The notes: generated by a model from the letters alone, not told the origin. A stretch of 64,000 nucleotides of DNA from CAWHQZ01 sp963831645 (GCA_963831645.1 CAWHQZ010000013.1:186001-250000); one strand, 5' to 3'; shown: positions 1-8,838, counted from the first letter of the stretch. Numbers and translations are program-made.

Positions 1-2
1 CA

Positions 3-1811
3 AGAGGCGCCAGGCCGGGCGATATCGCTCCTGCCCGGCCAGCCCTGCCGCCTCTGCCTGGGCTGGCCCAGGCGGATTCCTTTGCTTCGACTGCCATCGC
101 GGATATCGTCGATCGCTCGCTCAACGCGGCTGTCGCGCGGCTGACCTTCGGGCTCTCGCCGAGCGCGCTCTTCGGGGCGTACATGGATTGGGCCGTGCAC
201 CTCGCGTTCGCCCCGGGCAAGCGGCTGCAACTCATCCAGAAGGCCGGCAAGAAGGCGCTGCGGCTTGCCAGTTATTCGGCCCGCTGCGCCTGGCAAGGGA
301 ATCGCCCGCAAACCTGCATCGACCCGATGCCGCAGGACCGGCGCTTCCGCGGCGAAGCGTGGCAGGATTTTCCGTTCAACCTGATCTATCAGTCGTTCCT
401 GCTGAACCAGCAGTGGTGGCACAATGCGACGAGCGAGGTGGGCGGCGTCACGGAGCAGCACGAGCGTGTCGTCGAGTTCATGTCGCGGCAACTCCTTGAT
501 GTATTCTCCCCCTCGAACTTCTTGCCCACCAATCCGGAAGTGCTCCAGCAGACCGCACGAGAAGGCGGCAAGAACCTGGTACGAGGCTTTCACAACCTCT
601 TGGAGGACTGGGACCGCGTCGTGCGCGGCCAAGGACCGGTGGGGAGCGAGGCATTCGAGGTCGGTCGAAATGTGGCAGTCACGCCCGGCGAGGTCGTCTA
701 CCGCAACCGTCTGATCGAGCTCATCCAGTATCGGCCGACGACCAGAAAGACGCGGCCCGAACCCGTGCTCATCGTTCCGGCCTGGATCATGAAGTATTAC
801 ATCCTCGATCTCTCGCCGGAGAACTCCTTGGCGCGATATTTGATCGAACAGGGATTCACGGTGTTCATGGTGTCTTGGAAGAATCCGGGACCGGAGGACC
901 GCGAGATCGGTCTGGGCGACTACCGGGCGCTGGGTATCGAGAGCACCCTGCGCGCGGTCGAGGCCATCGCGGGCGCGTCGAAGGTTCATGGTGTCGGCTA
1001 CTGCCTCGGCGGCACCCTGCTGTCAATCGCTGCCGCCGCCATGGCGAGTGCCGGCAACGAGCGCCTTGCTTCCCTGAGCTTTCTTGCGGCGCAGACGGAT
1101 TTTCGCGAAGCAGGAGAACTGATGCTGTTCATCAACGAGAGCCAGGTCAAGTTCCTCGAAGACGCCATGTGGGAGCAAGGTTTCCTCGATGCCCAGCAGA
1201 TGGCAGGCGCCTTCCAGATGCTGCGTTCGAACGACCTCGTCTGGTCGCGAATCATTCGCAGTTACCTCATGGGTGAACGCCAGCCGATGACCGATCTCAT
1301 GGCGTGGAACGCCGACCAGACGCGCCTGCCCTATCGGATGCACTCGGAGCTGTTGCGGAACCTGTTCATGAAAAACGATCTGGCCGAGGGCCGGTTTCGG
1401 GTCGACGATCGGCCCATCGCGATCTCTGACATCCGCACGCCCATCTTCGCGGTCGGGACCGAGCTCGACCACGTTGCACCCTGGCGCTCGGTCTACAAGT
1501 TTCACCTGCTTACCGATACGGATGTCACGTTCCTGCTAACCAGCGGCGGCCACAACGCAGGTATCGTATCGGCGCCGGGCCATCCGCGGAGTCAGTATCG
1601 CATCGCCACCAAGCGTGAGGGTGATCTCTACCGCGATCCCGATGCATGGGTCGCGGAAACCCCCAGCAAGGCTGGCTCCTGGTGGCCCGAATGGATCGGC
1701 TGGCTCAAGGGGCATTCAGGCGCACCCGCTTCGCCACCGCCGATCGCGGCGCCTGCGGCCGGCTATCCGCCCCTCGGCCATGCGCCGGGCGCATACGTTC
1801 ATGAGGGTTGA
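3..1811 (+). CDS. phaC: Class I poly(3-hydroxyalkanoate) synthase, 5' end cut by window edge
   Basis: Polymerises (R)-3-hydroxyacyl-CoA into polyhydroxyalkanoate at the granule surface. The frame is open from base 3 with PhaC-like N-terminal sequence (LARLTFGLSP-type stretch, then YMDWAVHLAFAPGKRLQL), so the ATG at 183 is internal and the true start lies left of the window; 602 codons are visible, near the usual class I length. The lipase-like box GYCLGGTL places the catalytic Cys at codon 1002-1004. The other triad members are Asp at 1467-1469 (TELDHVAPW) and His at 1551-1553 (GGHNAG). A Pro/Ala-rich tail follows the conserved WWPEW stretch. Its position beside a FixK-controlled island fits polymer storage as an electron sink under low oxygen. 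An esterase of the PHB-depolymerase type lies at 36,115. Confidence 0.95.
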   Translation, partial: RGARPGDIAPARPALPPLPGLAQADSFASTAIADIVDRSLNAAVARLTFGLSPSALFGAYMDWAVHLAFAPGKRLQLIQKAGKKALRLASYSARCAWQGNRPQTCIDPMPQDRRFRGEAWQDFPFNLIYQSFLLNQQWWHNATSEVGGVTEQHERVVEFMSRQLLDVFSPSNFLPTNPEVLQQTAREGGKNLVRGFHNLLEDWDRVVRGQGPVGSEAFEVGRNVAVTPGEVVYRNRLIELIQYRPTTRKTRPEPVLIVPAWIMKYYILDLSPENSLARYLIEQGFTVFMVSWKNPGPEDREIGLGDYRALGIESTLRAVEAIAGASKVHGVGYCLGGTLLSIAAAAMASAGNERLASLSFLAAQTDFREAGELMLFINESQVKFLEDAMWEQGFLDAQQMAGAFQMLRSNDLVWSRIIRSYLMGERQPMTDLMAWNADQTRLPYRMHSELLRNLFMKNDLAEGRFRVDDRPIAISDIRTPIFAVGTELDHVAPWRSVYKFHLLTDTDVTFLLTSGGHNAGIVSAPGHPRSQYRIATKREGDLYRDPDAWVAETPSKAGSWWPEWIGWLKGHSGAPASPPPIAAPAAGYPPLGHAPGAYVHEG

Positions 1812-1941
1812 GCAAGGGGACCCGCGCTCTTGCCGATTGGCTGCGCGTTCATAACCACGGGCAGGTGCCGTCATCAGCACCCGGTTCTTTGCGGATTTGA
1901 TCTCTACAGCTCTGGGGTGCGCGGACCACAATTGCGTCCGA

Positions 1942-2380
1942 TTATCGCTCCTGGATGGTTTCGAGATAGCGAACCAAGCGCTCGATGCGAGAGCGGGCTG
2001 CCTTCTCGGATTCGACAACCTCGTCCTGCAAAATACCCTCGGCCTGCGCCTGGAAGGCGAAGAGAACTCCCCACACCGGCATTTCGGGCGTCCCGTGGGC
2101 TCGCGGCATGTCGCGCCCGTCGACCAGCCGGGAGACTTCGCCGGCATCGAACGCTCCACCCCGTCGCTTTGCAATGTGTTTCAGCGACGGTGGCTTGGTT
2201 ACGAGTTCCGAGGCAACCGGGCCATCGCCGTCGCCGTCGCGGCCATGGCAGGAAGCGCAATAGGTCTGAAAATCCGCCTTCACTTCCCTCCTCCATCTTC
2301 GCGTCGGCGGCGGATTTGGCACTTCCCGTCAGGAGGAGCACAGCAATAGTTGCAGCGAGCGTCACCAGCCTTTGCATCAT
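1942..2380 (-). CDS. Periplasmic c-type cytochrome, copy 1 (one frameshift)
   Basis: Small monoheme cytochrome c, about 145 residues. An N-terminal signal peptide (MMQRLVTLAATIAVLLLTG) is read in one frame and the heme motif CASCH plus the rest in another. The break is at about 2285, where copy 2 reads E-E-A-K-A-D-F-Q and this copy has GGG instead of GG after GAGGA; deleting one G restores a continuous protein. The C-terminal part contains MPVWG, which supplies the likely Met ligand, and ends LETIQER. It sits 3' of the BON protein on the same strand, and the pair is duplicated in inverted orientation at 6430-7499. Its role is probably electron transfer or c-heme sensing in the low-oxygen island; the partner is unknown. 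Confidence 0.8.
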
Positions 2381-2507
2381 TCTTTCATCCCTATTCCCAA
2401 TGGCTTGCAAACATCCCGCGCCACCGGCCGGCTGATCCCGCCACATTACGCCGCAGTCGCTTCTGATCAGCTGACCTGCGATCTTCTTCTGCTCGGCAGT
2501 CAACTGC

Positions 2508-3158
2508 TCAGTACGTGATGGCCAGCCTGTCGTCGACGCTCTTCACGCCCGGTGCCGCCCATGCAGCAAGCTCGGCCAAGTCTCGCTCGTACCAAGCCCT
2601 GACTTTGCCCTCGAGCGTAACCTTGCTGCCATCGACTCTTACGCGGATGGAATCCGCTTCAACCTGAGCGCTGCGCTTGAGCGCCTGCTCGATACGGCTC
2701 TTGACTTCGGTCGCCTGTGCACGTGCCTTGATGGCAATCAGATTCGAGACGCCCACGACGCCGCCGAGTTTGCGAACCGCATCTTCGGCAGAAGTCCTTT
2801 GATAGTTCCACTCAACCTCTCCGGAGAGCGTCACGAAGCCGTTCTGAACCTTTACCTGGATGGCGTCGTTGGGCACGGTCACGTCCCAGTCGAGAATGTT
2901 GACGGCCCGTTTTGCTATCTCGTCATCGGCCCAGGTCTTGGTGAAACGCGGTCGCACCTCGATTTCCTGCGCGACGGCACGCACTCCTTTGACGTGCTTG
3001 ACGATTTTCTCGGCGGTGAACCGTTCCGGATACGTCTGGACGTGTCCGGTGAGAGTTACAACTCCCTTGTCGACCGTAACGCCGATTTCCGTAGCGTTGA
3101 TGCTGGGATCCCAGTCCAACGCCGCGAGAATATTGTCCCGCAATGTTTTGTCGTCCAT
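2508..3158 (-). CDS. Three-BON-domain protein, copy 1
   Basis: 216 residues made of three successive BON domains (about 1-70, 78-145 and 148-216), each with the pattern V-x-V-x-x-G-x-V-T-L-x-G-x-V. There is no signal peptide, so it is probably cytoplasmic. BON domains bind membranes or osmotic-stress partners; here they recur with stress genes. The start ATG at 3158 has a strong AGGAGG-type site just upstream (GGAGGT in the complement of 3164-3170). A FixK-type box lies 57 bases before the start. The copy at 6430-7080 is highly similar along its whole length, including promoter sequence. It is followed by a cytochrome c gene on the same strand. Confidence 0.88.
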   Translation of the reverse strand: MDDKTLRDNILAALDWDPSINATEIGVTVDKGVVTLTGHVQTYPERFTAEKIVKHVKGVRAVAQEIEVRPRFTKTWADDEIAKRAVNILDWDVTVPNDAIQVKVQNGFVTLSGEVEWNYQRTSAEDAVRKLGGVVGVSNLIAIKARAQATEVKSRIEQALKRSAQVEADSIRVRVDGSKVTLEGKVRAWYERDLAELAAWAAPGVKSVDDRLAITY

Positions 3159-3214
3159 GGTTGCTTACCTCCTTGTTGAGGACAACAACTTGTTGCTTTT
3201 CGAAGCAGGCGCCA

Positions 3215-3228
3215 TTGATCCAGATCAA
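3215..3228. promoter_or_regulatory. FixK/FNR box upstream of BON copy 1
   Basis: TTGATCCAGATCAA is a perfect TTGAT-N4-ATCAA dyad, the FNR/FixK consensus. It lies 57 bases upstream of the BON copy 1 start, consistent with class II activation near -41.5. Confidence 0.85.
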
Positions 3229-3370
3229 GTGACGCTCATTTTGCTGCAGGAGCTGCCGTGCAGCGGACGTGATGACGACAGCCGAGTGTGATCCAACGCA
3301 GACAGGACAAATTGGGGATCATTCTCAGTTTGATCACCATCGGTTTTCTGGTAGTCAGCCCGGCGGCCCC

Positions 3371-3895
3371 TTATGACCGAACAAAGGAGTTGATGACCCG
3401 AGACAAGGATGCCCAGTCGGTGAATTCGTGGTCCCCCTTGGACCCTTCCACCTTACGGCCCTTCAATACAACATGTTCAATGAGCTGTTCCTTGAAGTAG
3501 TCGTATTCTGCGTACTGCAACGCTCCGGCGACCAAAAGAGACTGTGTCGGCTTCCAGCCAGTGCTGGCGAGAAACGTGTCAACATAGCTCTGCGCTTCTG
3601 TCATCCCCTCGGCAAACGCGGCCGAGAGGCTGACAGACAGGAAAAGCGTTGGCCTCTTTTGCAGTTCGGTCAATCTTGCCGCAACAAATACTTCGACGGA
3701 CTCTTGATGTCGTTGCTGGTGCACTGATCCAGTGACGACGATCTTGTCATATGAGGCCACATGCAGGTCCGCAGGGCTGCCGGCGGTGTCAAACAGGTGA
3801 GCATCATGACCAAGCTCACGCACGCGAGCTGCAACAGCCTCTGCTATCTTCCGCGTCTGGCCTTCCGATGTTCCGAAGGCAACCAGGATTCTCAT
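3371..3895 (-). CDS. Flavodoxin-family protein
   Basis: 174 residues. The N-terminal MRILVAFGTSEGQTRKIAE is a flavodoxin FMN phosphate-binding loop (T/S-x-E/T-G-x-T). The central KIVVTGSVHQQRH and the LFLSVSLSAA segment match the long-chain flavodoxin/protoporphyrinogen-oxidase (HemG-like) group. I chose the ATG at 3895 because the upstream in-frame extension has no flavodoxin features. It lies 92 bases downstream of the AdoMet synthetase gene on the same strand and probably shares its FixK-dependent promoter. The likely role is as an FMN redox protein under low oxygen; a HemG-type protoporphyrinogen oxidase activity is possible but not shown. Confidence 0.85.
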   Translation of the reverse strand: MRILVAFGTSEGQTRKIAEAVAARVRELGHDAHLFDTAGSPADLHVASYDKIVVTGSVHQQRHQESVEVFVAARLTELQKRPTLFLSVSLSAAFAEGMTEAQSYVDTFLASTGWKPTQSLLVAGALQYAEYDYFKEQLIEHVVLKGRKVEGSKGDHEFTDWASLSRVINSFVRS

Positions 3896-3987
3896 GATAC
3901 CTCTCCTACGAGAGCCCCGTAGTAACTGAACGCGTGTTTGCTGGTCAGCGTATCCTCCTTGCTCGTCCCGCCAAGGATGCATCGAAA

Positions 3988-5199
3988 TCAAAAGACTTCG
4001 ATCGTGCCGGCGACAAACCCGTCGATCAGCTCCGGAATGCGGGAAAGATGATGGGTGGCGATTTCTTCTACCCGCGCCTTCAAATGGATGGCCGGCAAGC
4101 CGTCTCTGGTCGCGAGCCGCACTTGTACAAGCGCCGGGCTGGTCAGGGGGCCACCGATTCGACTGACCATCAAGCAGTGTGCTGCCGTGATCTCCGGTAC
4201 CCCCGTGGCTAGCGCCTCGGCGATCTCGCGTGCGAGGACATTGTAGATCTTGCCGACATGACTCATCGGATTCTTGCCGGCGGCTGCTTCGAGGCTCATC
4301 GGCCGGCAGGGCGTTATCAGGCCATTAACTCGATTACCGCGACCGACCTGACCATCGTCTCCTGCCTCAGCCGATGTTCCGGTAACGGTCAGATAGACGG
4401 CACCGGTCGACGGATCGTCTGCCGCGTTGATAGCCACTTCGACGGTCGCGAAGCCGTGTTGGGCGGCGAGTTCTTGCACCAGTTTTTTGATGGAGGCTCT
4501 CTCGCCGTGGTAGTCATCGAGATGCGCGACATAGCGTCCGATCATCGCGCATGCGATCGTCAGATGCACCACGCTGCCGTTCCGAACCCCCATGACCTTG
4601 ACGTCCTCACCCCATGCCGGGTGTTCGCGATCACGGTTTCTTCCATTGATCCGCTTTTCGATCATAAGTACCAGCCGCTCAAGTGGGCTCATGGGCGCAT
4701 AGCCGACGCCGATTGACGTGTCATTGGCGAGCGGGATTTGCGATCGTGATCGCCGCGAGAAGAGCGCCTGCAGATCGTGCGAGCCGGGCTGGGTCAGCAC
4801 GTGAATACACATGTGATGTTCGGGATCCAGGGCATGCAAGTTAGCGCGGAGCCATGCCCGCGATCCCTCGACGGCTATCTCTGTTACCCCGATAACGTCG
4901 CTGCCAACCTCGTATATCGCCCGTCCGGCCAAATATATATCGATAGGGAGTAATAAACTGCCGCCGCCGAACTTCGCCACCGCTCGACCTCCGCGCAGCA
5001 GGGCCTTGTCAACATTATGGTGGAGGATCTCGCCGAAGCGGCGTCGGTACTCGCGGCTAAGGTTGCGTGAGAATGTCTCGGCGAGCGCATCACAAATCGT
5101 ATCCGGATGGCCAGCGCCTTTGCGTTCGACAATTTCTACAGTGTCACCGGCAGGCTCAAGCGGTGAGACGACAAACGCGCCGGTGTATGTATCGTTCAT
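3988..5199 (-). CDS. Archaeal-type S-adenosylmethionine synthetase
   Basis: Makes S-adenosylmethionine from methionine and ATP. The 403-residue protein belongs to the archaeal MAT family (COG1812 type) and not to bacterial MetK. Signatures are ERKGAGHPDTICD near the N-terminus and GRGNRVNGLITPCRPMSLE followed by AAGKNPMSHVGKIYN near residue 300. The ATG at 5199 follows an in-frame GTG at 5202. A FixK-type box (5272-5285) lies 73 bases upstream, and the flavodoxin gene follows, suggesting a two-gene hypoxia operon. Bacteria with this enzyme usually also carry metK, so it may be an accessory, condition-specific AdoMet source. Confidence 0.92.
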   Translation of the reverse strand: MNDTYTGAFVVSPLEPAGDTVEIVERKGAGHPDTICDALAETFSRNLSREYRRRFGEILHHNVDKALLRGGRAVAKFGGGSLLLPIDIYLAGRAIYEVGSDVIGVTEIAVEGSRAWLRANLHALDPEHHMCIHVLTQPGSHDLQALFSRRSRSQIPLANDTSIGVGYAPMSPLERLVLMIEKRINGRNRDREHPAWGEDVKVMGVRNGSVVHLTIACAMIGRYVAHLDDYHGERASIKKLVQELAAQHGFATVEVAINAADDPSTGAVYLTVTGTSAEAGDDGQVGRGNRVNGLITPCRPMSLEAAAGKNPMSHVGKIYNVLAREIAEALATGVPEITAAHCLMVSRIGGPLTSPALVQVRLATRDGLPAIHLKARVEEIATHHLSRIPELIDGFVAGTIEVF

Positions 5200-5271
5200 C
5201 ACGTATTTGGGTACTTGGATACGCTGGCGAGCACAGTTTCAATCAAGGTCCATGATTTTTCAGCGTGGTTC

Positions 5272-5285
5272 TTGACCTGCGTCAA
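5272..5285. promoter_or_regulatory. FixK box upstream of AdoMet synthetase
   Basis: TTGACCTGCGTCAA is a perfect TTGAC-N4-GTCAA dyad of the rhizobial FixK type, 73 bases upstream of the AdoMet synthetase start. The 393-base gap 5200-5592 contains this site, the next FixK box and no credible gene. Confidence 0.8.
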
Positions 5286-5462
5286 GGCGATCAGCTGGAA
5301 TCCCGCCATTCAATCAATATTTGCTGGCGTAGCCGGGTCCGAGCAGCACCAATACCAACGAGAGAAGGTGACGGACAGGCGGAGCGGAAGGATTTAACGA
5401 GTTCTGATGCTAGCACGCCCTTCTTGAAGGTTGCTAAGTATCAGGGCGCGGATGCCGCCTCA

Positions 5463-5476
5463 TTGATCTGTGTCAA
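5463..5476. promoter_or_regulatory. FixK box upstream of permease remnant
   Basis: TTGATCTGTGTCAA fits TTGAY-N4-RTCAA. It is 117 bases upstream of the likely ATG (5593) of the truncated permease on the plus strand. Confidence 0.7.
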
Positions 5477-5592
5477 ACCCACCGCGTGGCGTGTACGCTA
5501 GGCACATTCGATTAAGTGACTGGTTTGTGGGGGAGGCGGTTATTGTCCCCGCCGGATTGTCTCGCGGGTTCGAGCGTGCACCCAGAGTGCGC

Positions 5593-6370
5593 ATGAGCGA
5601 ATGTTCCAGCAACGTCCATAGAACGATGCCCGAAGCGCAGCTTCGGCGAACCCTGACCTTGCCGCTCGTTGTTCTCTACGGGCTCGGCGTCACGATTGGT
5701 GCAGGCCTCTATGTATTGATCGGCGAAGTAGCCGGGCAGGCCGATGTGCACGCGCCATTCGCGTTCGTCATTGCCGGCCTCGTAATGCTGTTCCCGGCGG
5801 CGAGCCATGCCGAGCTGGCGCGCAGGCTTCCTTTCGCGGCCGGCGAGGTGCATTTCGTCGAAGCAGGATTTGGATGGCCACTGCTGATCGTCGGGCTTGC
5901 CGTGGCCGCAATCGGGATCATCTCATCCGCAGCGATCGCGCTCGGTGCGGCAGGCTATATTCGTGAACTCGTTTCATTGCCGCGCCAGGCCGTCCTGACC
6001 GCTGCCATCCTCCCCATGGGAACGATTGCAGTCGTCGGCATCCGGGAGTTGATCGCCCTCGCTGGTCTCTTCACCTTGGTCGAAGTCGGCGGGCTCCTGG
6101 CGGTCATCGGGCGGCATAGCCGGGGGCTTGGCGCTGCTATTGGCACTGGCGTTCCCCATCGCAGACCTTGCGGAGTGGACGTCCCGCATCACGCTGGCGG
6201 CCTTCACACTGGTTTGTCTCGCGCTGGTCGCGATCAAGCTGCGCCACGTCCCGGCACCCCGGGGGACCTTCATTGTACCCCTCTGGATGCCCATTGCAGG
6301 TGCACTTGGCTCGCTCTCGCCGCCACCAGCTTTTGAGGGGCACAAGGACCGTGCCCATGACTTGATCTAG
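5593..6370 (+). pseudogene. APC-superfamily amino-acid permease, internally deleted
   Basis: The first part (TLPLVVLYGLGVTIGAGLYV, a first-helix APC signature) covers about five membrane segments. The frame is then lost near 6110, and a different frame carries a C-terminal end (ALAFPIADLAEWTSRITLAA, then VPLWMPIAGALG). An intact transporter of this family needs 12 or more helices and about 430 residues; only about 250 codons remain. A central deletion with frame loss therefore made this a pseudogene. It still has a FixK box upstream, and its final TAG (6368-6370) lies inside the FixK box of BON copy 2. The start could also be the ATG at 5626. Confidence 0.75.
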
Positions 6371-6375
6371 GTCAA
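6362..6375. promoter_or_regulatory. FixK box upstream of BON copy 2
   Basis: TTGATCTAGGTCAA, one mismatch from a full TTGAT-N4-ATCAA dyad, lies 55 bases upstream of BON copy 2. Spacing and flanking bases match the site before copy 1, so the duplicated unit included the promoter. Confidence 0.78.
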
Positions 6376-6429
6376 TGGCGTCTCGCTCGAAAAGCCACAA
6401 GGTTGCAGCATCGAAGGAGGTAGGTACCC

Positions 6430-7080
6430 ATGGATGACACGATACTACGCAACCATGTTCTCGCGGAGTTGGACTGGGATCCCAGCATCAACGCGACGGA
6501 AATCGGCGTGACGGTAAAAAAGGGAGTCGTCACCCTTACCGGGCACGTCCGGACGTATCCGGAGAAAGTCGCTGCTGAAAGAATAGTCATGAATGTCAAG
6601 GGTGTCCGCGCAGTCGCCGAGGAAATTGAGGTGCGGCCACTCCACACGCAGACCTGGGCCGATGACGAAATCGCCAAGCGGGCGGTCGATATTCTTGATT
6701 GGGACGTGACCGTACCCAACGAAGCGGTTCAGGTGAGGGTCAGGGACGGCTGGGTGAGTCTCTCCGGAGAGGTGGAGTGGAACTATCAGCGGATGGCTGC
6801 CGAGAATGCCGTTCGCAAGATCAGCGGCGTCACCGGAGTGTCGAACCTCATCACGATCAAACAACGCGTACAAGCGACCGATATCAAGGACCGGATTGAA
6901 AAGGCGCTCAAGCGCAATGCTCAGCTCGAAGCCGATGCCATCCGGGTGCAAGTCGATGGCAACACGGTTACGCTCGAGGGCAGAGTCAGGGCATGGTACG
7001 AGCGGGATGTGGCGGAGACCGCCGCGTGGGCGGCGCCCGGCGTGAAGAGTGTCGAGGACAGATTGGCGGTCGCCAACTGA
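6430..7080 (+). CDS. Three-BON-domain protein, copy 2
   Basis: 216 residues with the same three-BON layout and length as copy 1 on the opposite strand (2508-3158). Both start with M-D-D-x-x-L-R-x-x, share LDWDPSINATEIGVTV at the N-terminus and end near AAWAAPGVKSV. The ATG at 6430 is preceded by GAAGGAGGTA. A cytochrome c remnant follows 18 bases downstream, as in copy 1. Most differences from copy 1 are scattered substitutions with the reading frame kept, so this copy looks functional. Confidence 0.88.
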   Translation: MDDTILRNHVLAELDWDPSINATEIGVTVKKGVVTLTGHVRTYPEKVAAERIVMNVKGVRAVAEEIEVRPLHTQTWADDEIAKRAVDILDWDVTVPNEAVQVRVRDGWVSLSGEVEWNYQRMAAENAVRKISGVTGVSNLITIKQRVQATDIKDRIEKALKRNAQLEADAIRVQVDGNTVTLEGRVRAWYERDVAETAAWAAPGVKSVEDRLAVAN

Positions 7081-7098
7081 CACTCAGGCACTCTTGCA

Positions 7099-7499
7099 AT
7101 GAGTAACTTGCTTGTCGGCAGCCGCCTTGCTGCTTTGCTGCTTGCAGTTGTTTGTGCATCGGCGGGAAGTGCCAAGGGAGCCGTCGATGCGGAGATGGAG
7201 GAAGCGAAGGCCGATTTTCAGGTTTATTGTGCGTCCTGCCACGGTCGGGACGGCGGCTGAAGCATATAGTGAAGCGTAACGGTGGCGTATTCGACGCGGC
7301 CAAAGTTCACATGTTCATCGATGGGCGTGAAATGCCCCGCGCCCATGGAACACCTGAAATGCCTGTGTGGGGCGCCCTGTTTGTCTTGCAGGTGGAAGCC
7401 GAAAGCATATTGCAGAGCGAGACGGCCGTTTCGGAGAAGGCAGCCCGCCAATGCATCGAGCGCCTGGTCAAGTATCTGGAGACAATCCAAGAACCATAA
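7099..7499 (+). pseudogene. Periplasmic c-type cytochrome, copy 2, internal deletion
   Basis: Starts with a signal peptide (MSNLLVGSRLAALLLAVVCA) and keeps the heme motif CASCHGRDG, then hits TGA at 7258-7260. Downstream, another frame carries LKHIVKRNGG to LETIQEP, which matches copy 1. Compared with copy 1, about 46 bases are missing between GRDG and LKHI (the GPVASELVTKPPS part), which shifts the frame. This is a real deletion and not a one-base error, so the copy can give at most a 53-residue heme-containing peptide. It lies directly 3' of BON copy 2 and ends 35 bases from the convergent MgtC-like gene. Confidence 0.8.
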
Positions 7500-7533
7500 T
7501 CCTCCGGTTTGTAATTGCACGAACCGCCATCCG

Positions 7534-8802
7534 TTATTGTGCGAAGGACCACAGCACGAGCAGGCCCGCGACAAGCATCGCTGCCGTGCCGACGGTCTGA
7601 TAGAGACCGAGCTGAAACCCTCCGGCAACTGCGCCATAGGCGACTTTGACGATCGAGTTTACCGCGCAGGTCAAGAGCACCACCAGTCCTGCCGTGCTGG
7701 CCGGGACATTCATTCCGCTTGCCGGCCGGGCCATCGATACGGTCATGGCGTCCACGTCGACGAGGCCTGAGAGAACCGCGAGCCCGTAGAGACCGGCTTC
7801 TCCGACGCTCTGCCGCGTGATCTCCACGGCGAGCATAACGGCGGCAAGCAGAAGGCCGAAACGCAAGACCTCGCGAAGCTCGAAGGGATTCTCGACCTTC
7901 AGATCCTCCACGCCTTCACCGCTGACTGCTTCTCCGTGCCGCAGTAGCGCCAGCGCCGCAAGCCCGCCGGCGGTCGCCGCGGCACCTAGGGCGGGCCCGA
8001 TCTGGCGGGCGAGACCGACATTGAGGACGCCGGCAACGAAAAGGACCCGGAGGAGCATCACTACTGCAGAAACCAGGATCGCGCCGGCCATGAACCTGGC
8101 GCTCCCGCCCTGGGCGCGGGCAAGGCGGCCGAGATAGAGGGTTGTGGCGGTGGACGACACGAGCCCTCCAGTGGCCGCCGTGGCAATGAGCCCGAGCTTT
8201 GGCCCGGCAATCTTCATCGCCGCGTAACCCACGGACGAAACCGCGGCAATGAGAATGGTCATCAGCCATAGCTGGCGCGGGTTGAGCGCATCAAAGGGAT
8301 CGACAGCTCGGTCGGGCATCAGCGGCAGCAGAATGAAAGTCATTGCCGCCAGCAGCAACCCAGCCTTGAGCTCCGGCCAGGTGAGCCGCGACAGCCAGCC
8401 GTGGAGCGGTTGCTTCACGCTGAGGATGGCGGCGGCCGCAACTGCCGCAGCCGCCGCGACCGATGGGTCGCCGAGGACTGCGTAGGCTCCGAGCGCGAAA
8501 GTCAAGAGAGATGCGACCAGCGTCGTGGCGCTGAGATCCTCCTTGCGCTCGCCCTCACGCCACATGAACCAGGCCAGGGCCGCCCCGGTGACGGCGAAGC
8601 CCGCGGCGAACACGCTGGCGCCGAGCCGGGAGGAGATCAGAGCGACGATCGCGCCGGCCAGGGCGATCAGCGCAAACGTGCGGATACCGGCGGTGCGTGA
8701 GCCCTCCGGTTCCTCCCGTTCCTGCCAGCCCCGCTCGAGGCCGATCAGGAAGCCTATGGCGAGCGCCAGACCTAGTCGCATGAAAAGATCGAGCTGATCC
8801 AT
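7534..8802 (-). CDS. MgtC/SapB-type membrane protein with DUF4010 domain
   Basis: 422 residues and strongly hydrophobic, with roughly a dozen membrane segments. The N-terminus (RLGLALAIGFLIGLERGWQ) is the MgtC/SapB signature, followed by the larger DUF4010 C-terminal half. The ATG at 8802 (MDQLDLFMRL) is preferred over an upstream in-frame codon. Substrate and function are unknown; MgtC relatives act in magnesium stress and membrane energetics. It is transcribed away from an inverted repeat at 8811-8838 that could be its operator, and is convergent with the cytochrome c remnant. Confidence 0.85.
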   Translation of the reverse strand: MDQLDLFMRLGLALAIGFLIGLERGWQEREEPEGSRTAGIRTFALIALAGAIVALISSRLGASVFAAGFAVTGAALAWFMWREGERKEDLSATTLVASLLTFALGAYAVLGDPSVAAAAAVAAAAILSVKQPLHGWLSRLTWPELKAGLLLAAMTFILLPLMPDRAVDPFDALNPRQLWLMTILIAAVSSVGYAAMKIAGPKLGLIATAATGGLVSSTATTLYLGRLARAQGGSARFMAGAILVSAVVMLLRVLFVAGVLNVGLARQIGPALGAAATAGGLAALALLRHGEAVSGEGVEDLKVENPFELREVLRFGLLLAAVMLAVEITRQSVGEAGLYGLAVLSGLVDVDAMTVSMARPASGMNVPASTAGLVVLLTCAVNSIVKVAYGAVAGGFQLGLYQTVGTAAMLVAGLLVLWSFAQ

Positions 8803-8810
8803 CGGAACAT

Positions 8811-8838
8811 AGTGTCTCAACTTTCAAACCGAGACACT
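8811..8838. promoter_or_regulatory. Inverted repeat upstream of MgtC-like gene
   Basis: AGTGTCTC and GAGACACT form a perfect 8-base inverted repeat with a 12-base spacer, starting 9 bases before the MgtC-like ATG. It could be an operator or a 5'-leader hairpin; a terminator for the upstream ATPase gene is less likely because no T-run follows on that strand. Confidence 0.45.

Noticed and set aside
3288..3500. Small plus-strand ORF with a hydrophobic segment
   Set aside because: Overlaps the end of the flavodoxin gene and lacks a ribosome site.
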